Below, piece after piece: positions 37,180 to 44,527 of a DNA stretch of 64,000 nt (position 1 is the stretch's first letter; every line of letters begins with the position of its first letter). The DNA comes from Galbibacter sp. BG1. GTDB taxonomy: Bacteria; Bacteroidota; Bacteroidia; Flavobacteriales; Flavobacteriaceae. The DNA lies in NCBI RefSeq assembly GCF_013391805.1, contig NZ_CP058364.1:682501-746500 (forward strand), in the 5' to 3' direction. The notes beneath the pieces were generated by a model that was not told where the DNA came from, did not search any database, and saw nothing but the letters and a program-made list of their open reading frames with translations. Both the position numbers and the translations under genes were made by a program.

Positions 37180-37890
37180 TTAAATTCCCAATTCTATCTC
37201 TTCGCCAGCCTGAAGTTTGAATCTCCTTTTAAAAAGATATACGAATAAATAAAGTAGCGGCGTATCGAATACAGCTACTAATACTTTAAATAGAAAACCG
37301 CTTATTACCAGACCGTAAAATAAATCCCACGGCAGTACTTTAAAAATACAAAGCAGAAAAACCACCGTGAAGGTATCTATAAATTGAGAGGTAAAAGTAG
37401 AAAAGTTGTTACGCACCCAGAGGTATTTTCCATTGGTAAGTTTTTTCCAAAAATGGTAAATGGTAATATCTATGTATTGCGCAAATAAATAGGCAATCAT
37501 GGAAGCGAGCACGGCTATTGGTGATAGCGCAAAAACCTGTGTAAAGGTTTCATCTTGAATTGGTGAAGTGGCCAAAGCCGGCACTTGTTCTGCCACCAAA
37601 AGTATCCCCATGGAAAATAGAGACGCAAAAATCCCTGCAGTTACTACTTGGTTTGCTTTTTTTTGACCGTATATTTCTGAAATTAAATCGGTTATTAAAA
37701 AAGTAATGGGATAAGGCAGAATCCCTACCGATATTTCAAACAACGAAGCTCCAAAAACCTTAAAGTCGCCAAAGGGATACCAATAGAAGAACTTTTGAAA
37801 AATAAGATTCGACACCACAAGCGAAGTAATAAACAACGCTCCCAAATACAAGTATATTTTAAAGGCTAGTTTCTTATCTCTTGGTGTCAT
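37180..37890 (-). CDS. yhhQ: Queuosine precursor transporter (VUT/YhhQ family)
   Basis: 236 residues with six predicted membrane helices. The VUT family pattern is visible in GILPYPITFLITDLISEIYG and YLFAQYIDITIYHFWK. YhhQ homologues import 7-cyano- or 7-aminomethyl-7-deazaguanine for tRNA queuosine. It follows sppA after 3 bp on the same strand, so the two are probably co-transcribed. Confidence 0.88.
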   Translation of the reverse strand: MTPRDKKLAFKIYLYLGALFITSLVVSNLIFQKFFYWYPFGDFKVFGASLFEISVGILPYPITFLITDLISEIYGQKKANQVVTAGIFASLFSMGILLVAEQVPALATSPIQDETFTQVFALSPIAVLASMIAYLFAQYIDITIYHFWKKLTNGKYLWVRNNFSTFTSQFIDTFTVVFLLCIFKVLPWDLFYGLVISGFLFKVLVAVFDTPLLYLFVYLFKRRFKLQAGEEIELGI

Positions 37891-37893
37891 TCA

Positions 37894-39657
37894 CTATTTT
37901 ATATTCATTTCAAAAGGCATTCTGGCTTGCAGTCCTTCTTTAGCGGTAAGCGATTTCATCTGCTGTAGAATCATGTACATCTCTTCCCCCAATTCTTCTT
38001 TAAGCAGTTCTTCTTTACTGTTTACAAAACCAAGACCTGAGAAGTTTTGTAATAGCTCCTCGATACTTGTTTCATAAACGGGATAATTTTTAACGGAATA
38101 CTCTTTTACCCCATTGCTTTCTGCGGCATAGGCCACCGCCTCTTCCAAGCCTCCAATTTCGTCTACCAAACCTCTTTCCTTGGCCTGGATCCCTGTCCAA
38201 ACCCTTCCTTGAGCTACACTGTCTACCGCTGCCATTTCCATATCCCTTCCTTCAGAAACACGCTTTAAGAATGTTTGATAGAAATCTTCAATCCCTTCTT
38301 TGGCATATTTTTTAAAATTGTCATTTTCTTTTTCAAAAACACTGTAAACGGTAGAATTTTCATTGGTATTTACCTGCTCTGCGTTAATGCCCCATCGATC
38401 TGCCAATTCGCTTACATTTGGAATGGTGGCAAAAACACCAATGGATCCAGTAATGGTAGAAGGTTCTGCAAATATTTTATCTCCTGCTACTGCCATGTAA
38501 TAACCACCAGAAGCAGCCAAATTCCCCATAGAAACAATAACGGGTTTTACTTTTTTAGTAACTTCAATTTCCCTCCAAATAATATCGGAAGTCAATGCCA
38601 TCCCTCCCGGGGAGTTGATACGCATAACAATGGCTTTTACCTTATCGTCTTCCCGTGCATCCCGAAGCGATTTAAACATAGTTTCTTGGCCTATATAATT
38701 ATCGTTTCCTTTTCCATATCCAATTTCGCCCTGTGCGTAGATCACGGCAATTCTATCTTTTCCTGCCGTTTTTATCTTTTTGGATGCATATTCCGCATAA
38801 TCCAAAATATTGATTTTATTGATCTCCTTGTCTTTATCGATCTCCAATTCCTTTCTTAGCAAGTCTTCATATTCATCAATGTAGCTCAATTTATCCACAA
38901 ATCTGTTTTTCAATGCCATTTCTGGGGTTCGTGCCGCCAGTTCATCTGCAAAAGTATCAAGCTGATTGACTTCTATATTTCTACTCTCAGAAATATCCTT
39001 CAAATAGGTACCCCAAACAGATTCCAATAATTCGGTTATTTGCTCCCTGTTTTCGGCACTCATCTCGTTGTTAAGGTAAGGCTCTACCGCACTTTTATAT
39101 TTTCCGTGGCGAATTACCTCCATTTTTATACCAGAATTTTCTTGGAGCTCTTTTAAATACAGAACCTCCGAAGAAAGTCCCCTAAAATCTAAGTTCCCAG
39201 TTGGGTTTAGAAAAATAGAATCTGCTACAGAAGCTAGGTAGTAATCTTTCTGAACAAAAATATCCCCATAAGCATATACAAACTTGCCAGATTCCTTAAA
39301 TTTTGCTAAAGCATCGCGCAGGGTTCTGGTGTTGGCAGACCCCGTATTTAAAAAGGAATTGTGAATACTAATCCCTTTAATCTTATCGTCGGAAGCAGCT
39401 TCATTAATTGCCAGCAAGACATTATTCAAGCCATTGTATTCTTCAAACTTATAGTCGATATCGGTAAACTCATATTTCCCACCATAATCTTTTAATGGCT
39501 GGTCGAAGCTTATTTCTAAAACCGAATTGTCTTTTACCTTAATTGGCTCTTCGCTACTTCCAGCTACGGCCGCTATAATTACAAAAAGCATCACTACGAT
39601 TCCCAACGCAATAAGGGTTCCCAGAATTGCTGCCAGTAAATTTCTTAAAAACTTCAT
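37894..39657 (-). CDS. sppA: Signal peptide peptidase SppA (67K type)
   Basis: 587 residues with an N-terminal membrane anchor and two tandem S49 domains. The catalytic dyad is visible as Lys188 (YKSAVEP) in the first domain and Ser383 (LAASGGYYMAV) in the second, matching the E. coli Lys209/Ser409 arrangement. It degrades signal peptides and mis-sorted membrane proteins. It is immediately upstream of the queuosine transporter gene. Confidence 0.94.
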   Translation of the reverse strand: MKFLRNLLAAILGTLIALGIVVMLFVIIAAVAGSSEEPIKVKDNSVLEISFDQPLKDYGGKYEFTDIDYKFEEYNGLNNVLLAINEAASDDKIKGISIHNSFLNTGSANTRTLRDALAKFKESGKFVYAYGDIFVQKDYYLASVADSIFLNPTGNLDFRGLSSEVLYLKELQENSGIKMEVIRHGKYKSAVEPYLNNEMSAENREQITELLESVWGTYLKDISESRNIEVNQLDTFADELAARTPEMALKNRFVDKLSYIDEYEDLLRKELEIDKDKEINKINILDYAEYASKKIKTAGKDRIAVIYAQGEIGYGKGNDNYIGQETMFKSLRDAREDDKVKAIVMRINSPGGMALTSDIIWREIEVTKKVKPVIVSMGNLAASGGYYMAVAGDKIFAEPSTITGSIGVFATIPNVSELADRWGINAEQVNTNENSTVYSVFEKENDNFKKYAKEGIEDFYQTFLKRVSEGRDMEMAAVDSVAQGRVWTGIQAKERGLVDEIGGLEEAVAYAAESNGVKEYSVKNYPVYETSIEELLQNFSGLGFVNSKEELLKEELGEEMYMILQQMKSLTAKEGLQARMPFEMNIK

Positions 39658-39783
39658 CTTAGCTTAAAATTTAATTAAAACCACCTCTATAAGGCGAATA
39701 ACAAATAACTCAAAAATATGGGATATTAACAACTTTTAGACCTAGTAGGTTTTTGCAATCTTTGAAGTCTAAGGAGATGTATT

Positions 39784-41373
39784 CTATTTATATTCTGAAA
39801 CAAAATGAAGTTTTACACTTGGATATTTTTGCTGTGTCATTTGTATCGAAAAAGCAGAATCGGCCAAAAACACCAATTGTCCCTGTTTATCTTTAGCTAA
39901 AAACTTCTGTTTTACACGCTTAAACTCCTTAAATTCTTCACTGTTTTTATCTTCGGATTCTACCCAACAAGCTTTGTGTACCGGTAAGTTTTCATAGGTA
40001 CATTTGGCACCATATTCATGTTCGAGTCGGTATTGAATAACTTCGTATTGAAGCGCTCCAACGGTACCAATAATTTTGCGGTTGTTCATTTCCAGAGTAA
40101 AGAGCTGTGCAACCCCTTCGTCCATGAGCTGTGTAATCCCTTTATCCAATTGCTTCGCCTTCATAGGGTCTGCATTATTGATATAGCGGAAGTGTTCTGG
40201 AGAGAAACTGGGAATTCCCCTAAAATTAAGTTCTTCCCCTTGTGTAAGTGTGTCCCCTATTTTAAAATTCCCCGTGTCGTGAAGCCCCACTATATCACCC
40301 GCATAGGAAACATCCACAATCTCTTTCTTTTCAGCAAAAAAGGCATTCGGACTCGAAAATTTGAGCTTTTTCCCATTTCGAACATGCAAATAGGGAGTAT
40401 TCCGCTCGAAAGTACCTGATACTATTTTAATAAACGCCAAACGGTCGCGATGCTTGGGGTCCATATTGGCATGTATTTTAAACACAAAACCAGAAAACTC
40501 CTTTTCATTGGGGTCTACCAATCGTTCTTCCGATTTTTTTGGCAAGGGCGTTGGTGCAATTTCCACAAAACAATCCAACAACTCCCGCACCCCGAAATTA
40601 TTAAGGGCCGATCCAAAAAATACCGGTTGTAAATCACCTTTTAAATATTCTTCCCTATCAAAATCAGGGTACACTTCATAGACCAATTCCAAATTCTCGC
40701 GGAGATCCTCTGCGGAATCCTTTCCGATGATCTTTTCCAGTTCCGGACTGGATACATCATCAAAAGCGATGGTCTCTTCAATATTTTTCTTACTATCCCC
40801 ACTAAATAGGTTGATGTTCTTTTCCCAAACATTATAGATCCCTTTAAAATCGTATCCCATTCCGATAGGAAAACTCAAAGGGGTCACGCGTAGGTTAAGT
40901 TTTTGTTCCACTTCATCTAAAAGATCGAACGCATCTTTTCCTTCACGGTCCAATTTGTTAATAAACGCAATCATGGGGATATTGCGCATACGGCAAACTT
41001 CCACCAGTTTTTCGGTCTGTTCCTCTACCCCTTTTGCCACATCTATTACCACAATTACACTATCCACTGCGGTAAGGGTTCTAAACGTATCTTCAGCAAA
41101 ATCCTTGTGGCCAGGCGTATCCAGGATATTAATTTTCTTGCCTTCGTAATTAAATGCCAAAACGGAGGTAGCCACAGAAATACCCCTTTGGCGCTCAATC
41201 TCCATAAAGTCACTCGTAGCACCTTTTTTTATTTTATTGCTCTTTACAGCTCCGGCCTCTTGAATGGCACCACCAAAAAGCAATAGCTTCTCTGTTAAGG
41301 TAGTTTTACCGGCATCTGGGTGGGAGATAATCCCGAAAGTTCTTCTTTTCTTAATTTCTTCTTCTAAACGCAT
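39784..41373 (-). CDS. prfC: Peptide chain release factor 3
   Basis: 529 residues from the ATG whose complement is 41371-41373 (MRLEEEIKKRRTFG); an in-frame start 18 codons earlier gives a non-homologous leader and is rejected. GTPase motifs: P-loop SHPDAGKTT (17-25), DTPGHKDF and NKLDREG. RF3 recycles RF1/RF2 after termination. Length equals E. coli RF3. CAAAAATA at 41394-41401 (minus-strand TATTTTTG) is a suitable -7 box. Confidence 0.96.
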   Translation of the reverse strand: MRLEEEIKKRRTFGIISHPDAGKTTLTEKLLLFGGAIQEAGAVKSNKIKKGATSDFMEIERQRGISVATSVLAFNYEGKKINILDTPGHKDFAEDTFRTLTAVDSVIVVIDVAKGVEEQTEKLVEVCRMRNIPMIAFINKLDREGKDAFDLLDEVEQKLNLRVTPLSFPIGMGYDFKGIYNVWEKNINLFSGDSKKNIEETIAFDDVSSPELEKIIGKDSAEDLRENLELVYEVYPDFDREEYLKGDLQPVFFGSALNNFGVRELLDCFVEIAPTPLPKKSEERLVDPNEKEFSGFVFKIHANMDPKHRDRLAFIKIVSGTFERNTPYLHVRNGKKLKFSSPNAFFAEKKEIVDVSYAGDIVGLHDTGNFKIGDTLTQGEELNFRGIPSFSPEHFRYINNADPMKAKQLDKGITQLMDEGVAQLFTLEMNNRKIIGTVGALQYEVIQYRLEHEYGAKCTYENLPVHKACWVESEDKNSEEFKEFKRVKQKFLAKDKQGQLVFLADSAFSIQMTQQKYPSVKLHFVSEYK

Positions 41374-41393
41374 GCTTATCCATTTAAGGACTG

Positions 41394-41401
41394 CAAAAAT
41401 A
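41394..41401 (-). promoter_or_regulatory. Candidate -7 box for prfC
   Basis: Minus strand TATTTTTG matches TAnnTTTG and is 20 bp upstream of the prfC ATG. No -33 element at standard spacing. Confidence 0.35.
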
Positions 41402-41468
41402 ATTGATTCTACGTCAAGCAGCATCATTTATCTAAATTTTTATACGTTATACAGTATTGCAAAAAATT

Positions 41469-41636
41469 AAACATTACCTACATAGCCCAATTACTTAGGT
41501 ACATACGCCTCTTACATTAGTACATAGAGCATTTACATGACTACATTGCCCGCTTACAATGCTGCAAAAACCACTTACATCCCTGCATAGCCCATTTACA
41601 CGGCTGCATAAACCACTTACATCATTGCATAAACTG
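41469..41636. repeat. Eight-copy degenerate 21-bp tandem repeat, intergenic
   Basis: Eight consecutive units of exactly 21 bp, starting at 41469, 41490, 41511, 41532, 41553, 41574, 41595 and 41616. Most follow YTTACAT-n3-TGCATA-n2-CCA or close variants, with the last three units most alike and the first two most diverged. It is non-coding in both directions as far as I can see. The 21-bp period equals two helical turns, so a DNA-binding or bending role is possible. Confidence 0.8.
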
Positions 41637-41793
41637 TTAATTTTTTTTTACAGAATTATATTTTTAAAGGGAGCTTACTACTATAGAAAGTTCTATTAGC
41701 CCATAATTTTTAGAGTACATCTAACCTTTATACCGTTCATCGATAGTTTGCCGTTTTATAACTCTTATTTTATTACGAGACAATCTCTTGAAA

Positions 41794-41802
41794 TACATTT
41801 GC
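41794..41802 (+). promoter_or_regulatory. -7 box for the TSP3/Ig surface protein gene
   Basis: TACATTTGC matches TAnnTTTG. It implies a 5' leader of about 85 nt before the ATG at 41895, containing the CGTAAGTA motif shared with the next gene. Confidence 0.45.
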
Positions 41803-41843
41803 ATTACTGTTAACTTAATTTTAACATTTTAAAAAACCATTTC

Positions 41844-41862
41844 TAAAATTGCTTCGTAAGTA
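41844..41862 (+). promoter_or_regulatory. Shared leader motif, copy 1
   Basis: CTAAAATT at 41843-41850, then CGTAAGTA at 41855-41862, ending 32 nt before the start codon. The same two blocks at the same distance precede the gene at 44528. Role unknown; it could be an mRNA element or regulator site. Confidence 0.45.
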
Positions 41863-41894
41863 GTAAACAATGGAATTTTTAATCCTCAAAACCT

Positions 41895-44348
41895 ATGCTT
41901 AATTACAAAGCCTCAAGATTTAACATCCCCGCTATAATTTCTTGTGTGATTTTTTTAGCACTTACACCCAAATTAGTTTCTGGCCAGACTCCCATCCAAA
42001 CGATTAACGCCTCCTATGTAGATGTAAATAATAGTACCAACGATTACACCATAAAGGGAAATGGATCGCATCCCAACTATGCGACCTCTACAGACTATAT
42101 TTTGGAATTTAGCACTTCTTCTACCACGGAAAATAATTACGAACTAAGTAAAACAGCTTCTTTTACTACGGGCACTGGAACAAGCGCTGTAACATATGAT
42201 GCGGCTTTTTTGGTGGATAAATTTTTTGTAAGAAGAAAAGGATTGGTAGATGGCAACAGTAAAAGACAAATTCTATGGTTTGAGCGGGAAACAACAGATA
42301 ACTCTACGAATACTCGCAAATTACGACCCACTTATGCAGGAAGTATCGAAGAATCTTTTAGAAGCTTACGTTTAAATATTGGATCAGACAATACTTTTGT
42401 AAACCCCACTGGCTCTGGGAGTGCCCAAGTTAACAACATAGAACGTTTCGATTATATAAATTCTGAAGGTATTTCCACAGCTACCCCACAAAATGCCGGT
42501 TTTGCGGTATTTGAAAGAAATGGAAACGACCCGTTTAAAATTGCCGCAGTGCTTTCTATTGATGGTGATGGAAACCCTACCTCTTTCGGACCTTTAAAAA
42601 CAGTTGCTGCCGATAAATATGGGCCAACGGTACACGAAACCAGGTATGTTATTTTTCAAAGACAAGATGGGGATGCCCGAATGAAACCCGCTGAAAACGG
42701 AGGTCCGCAAAAGGTGGCCGGTGTATTCCTCAATTTAACTTTTTTAGGCATTGCAGCCAATCAAGTATTTTATGGATACATTATAATGCCCAACGATGTA
42801 ACATCAACCGACTTTAACCAAAGCCCGACAAACACCAATTCTACTCAAGGTGGTATGGATGCCTATCCTGGAGGTGGATTTTACGACAGCGACGGTGGTT
42901 TACAACAGGTAAATGCCAATAACGATATAGATAACGATGGAATTCCAAATACAACCGATTTAGATGATGATAACGACGGGATTTTAGACACCAATGAAGG
43001 TTTGGACTGTGGGACCGCCAATCTGCGTAATGGCAAAGCCTTAAACACTGATTTTGGCAAGGATGCGCTTACCAACATTGCAACTTACAAAACGGTTAAA
43101 GTAGATGTAACCTCTACCCTTACTGCATCCGCCACCTTCAATAGTTTTAGGTTTGAAAGTGGTATTGCAGGAAATACAGAAGGGCTATTACTAAACACTT
43201 CCAACACCAATTTCGATAGTGCTCCAACAAATCATACATTTCAATTTAATGAACCAATAACAAACCTGGAAATTGATTTAGGGGATATCGACCAGAGTGA
43301 TATTGTGGAAATTAAAGCCTTTAATGGTCCTAATCGTGTAAAACTCAGCAACAGCAATTTTATACTTCCACCTGCGGGGATCAATTACGATGGTTCCAAA
43401 ACCTTATCGTCGAGCATTCCAATTGATTTAGATAAAACCTCTAGCGTAAACAATGCAAAATTGAGAATAGGACAGGCGATTGATAAATTGATTTTTAAAG
43501 TTGGTAAATCGGGACCAGCCGGAAATGTTCAAATTTCTTTCAGCAACATTAAATATTGCATTCCTACCGATACCGATCAAGATGGTATTTACGACTATTT
43601 GGATGTAGATAGCGACAACGACGGTATTTACGATGCCGTGGAAGCTGGACATGGACAAGATCAATCCAACGGCAGGGTTAATGGACTAGTAGGAACCGAT
43701 GGAATCCCCAACAGTGTGCAGCCAGTTTCCCAGCCTAATGGCGGAACTGTTAATTACACCTTATTGAACAGCGATACAGACGGCAAAGCAGATTATGTAG
43801 ATATTGACTCTGATGACGATGGATGTAATGATGTATTGGAAGCAGGATTTAAGGAAAACCCAGACAAACCTGGACAATTACTTGGTAACACAGTTAATAA
43901 AAACGGAGCAGTTGGGGGATTTGAAGCAGGAAAAGGTTACGTGACCCCTGCCGATAGAAATGCTAACAATGTTTTCGATTACAGGGAAGTGACTCCAAAA
44001 CCTGTTATTACCACCCAACCCATAAGCAAGCAGATTTTTGCCGGAGATAGTACAACTTTTAGTTTAAGTGGAAATAATATTAACGCCTACCAATGGCAAT
44101 TTTTAGACGGCACAGAATGGAAAAACATTACCAATGGGGGTGTTTATAGCGGTGCCACTACAAATACACTGACTATTACCAAAGCTCAAAAAAATTTAAA
44201 TAACACAAAATTTAGGGTTTTTGTTAGAAACACAAATAATGCTTGCGGCGAAATTATTTCAAATGAAGTTACTCTAACGGTAAAAGTAAGAACCGTTATC
44301 ACCAACCGAAATACTACCTACAGAGTTAATAATTACTTAATTATTTAG
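41895..44348 (+). CDS. Secreted surface protein with TSP3 calcium repeats and Ig-like domain
   Basis: 817 residues with a signal peptide (hydrophobic about 13-28). Residues about 30-330 are a domain I do not recognise. Three thrombospondin type-3-like calcium segments follow (about 341-366, DIDNDGIPN; 558-580, DTDQDGIYDYLDVDSDNDG; 626-645), then an Ig-like domain (about 700-799, NAYQWQFLDG...NTLTITKAQ) and a tail RTVITNRNTTYRVN. The tail recurs in the next gene product. There is no standard T9SS C-terminal domain. Probably exported and surface-exposed; function unknown. Confidence 0.8.
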   Translation: MLNYKASRFNIPAIISCVIFLALTPKLVSGQTPIQTINASYVDVNNSTNDYTIKGNGSHPNYATSTDYILEFSTSSTTENNYELSKTASFTTGTGTSAVTYDAAFLVDKFFVRRKGLVDGNSKRQILWFERETTDNSTNTRKLRPTYAGSIEESFRSLRLNIGSDNTFVNPTGSGSAQVNNIERFDYINSEGISTATPQNAGFAVFERNGNDPFKIAAVLSIDGDGNPTSFGPLKTVAADKYGPTVHETRYVIFQRQDGDARMKPAENGGPQKVAGVFLNLTFLGIAANQVFYGYIIMPNDVTSTDFNQSPTNTNSTQGGMDAYPGGGFYDSDGGLQQVNANNDIDNDGIPNTTDLDDDNDGILDTNEGLDCGTANLRNGKALNTDFGKDALTNIATYKTVKVDVTSTLTASATFNSFRFESGIAGNTEGLLLNTSNTNFDSAPTNHTFQFNEPITNLEIDLGDIDQSDIVEIKAFNGPNRVKLSNSNFILPPAGINYDGSKTLSSSIPIDLDKTSSVNNAKLRIGQAIDKLIFKVGKSGPAGNVQISFSNIKYCIPTDTDQDGIYDYLDVDSDNDGIYDAVEAGHGQDQSNGRVNGLVGTDGIPNSVQPVSQPNGGTVNYTLLNSDTDGKADYVDIDSDDDGCNDVLEAGFKENPDKPGQLLGNTVNKNGAVGGFEAGKGYVTPADRNANNVFDYREVTPKPVITTQPISKQIFAGDSTTFSLSGNNINAYQWQFLDGTEWKNITNGGVYSGATTNTLTITKAQKNLNNTKFRVFVRNTNNACGEIISNEVTLTVKVRTVITNRNTTYRVNNYLII

Positions 44349-44404
44349 ACTTTATCAAAAGTGTATTACAACGAAATTAACTGCGGATTAACAATAAATC
44401 TAGG

Positions 44405-44430
44405 AATATACTATGCACGCATAGTATATT
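44405..44430. promoter_or_regulatory. 26-bp perfect palindrome overlapping a -7 box
   Basis: AATATACTATGC (44405-44416), two bases, GCATAGTATATT (44419-44430). The right arm runs into TATATTTG (44425-44432), a consensus -7 box for the gene at 44528. The overlap makes it a good candidate repressor operator. Confidence 0.6.
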
Positions 44431-44432
44431 TG
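44425..44432 (+). promoter_or_regulatory. -7 box for the C-type-lectin surface protein gene
   Basis: TATATTTG matches TAnnTTTG; the leader would be about 90 nt and contain the shared motif at 44476-44495. Confidence 0.5.
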
Positions 44433-44475
44433 TGTAGTTATTTTTCTGTTTAACAAAAATTTAACAAAACCGTAT

Positions 44476-44495
44476 CTAAAATTTTTACGTAAGTA
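44476..44495 (+). promoter_or_regulatory. Shared leader motif, copy 2
   Basis: CTAAAATT followed by CGTAAGTA (44488-44495), ending 32 nt before the ATG at 44528, exactly as before the gene at 41895. Confidence 0.45.
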
Positions 44496-44527
44496 TTTTA
44501 ATAACAAAGATTACTAAACGAAAATTA

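Larger units (their letters stand above)
41374..41894. other. 521-bp intergenic region upstream of the surface-protein locus
   Basis: From left to right it holds the prfC promoter area, an eight-unit 21-bp degenerate tandem array (41469-41636), a -7 box TACATTTG (41794-41801) and a leader motif CGTAAGTA (41855-41862). The stretch 41637-41793 shows no gene or clear signal. Confidence 0.6.

Noticed and set aside
41374-41427. N-terminal extension of release factor 3
   Set aside because: The 18 extra codons do not resemble RF3; the ATG at 41373 gives the exact family N-terminus and length.
41469-41636. CRISPR-like array
   Set aside because: There are no unique spacers between conserved repeats; the whole 21-bp unit is repeated and degenerate, and no cas gene is present.
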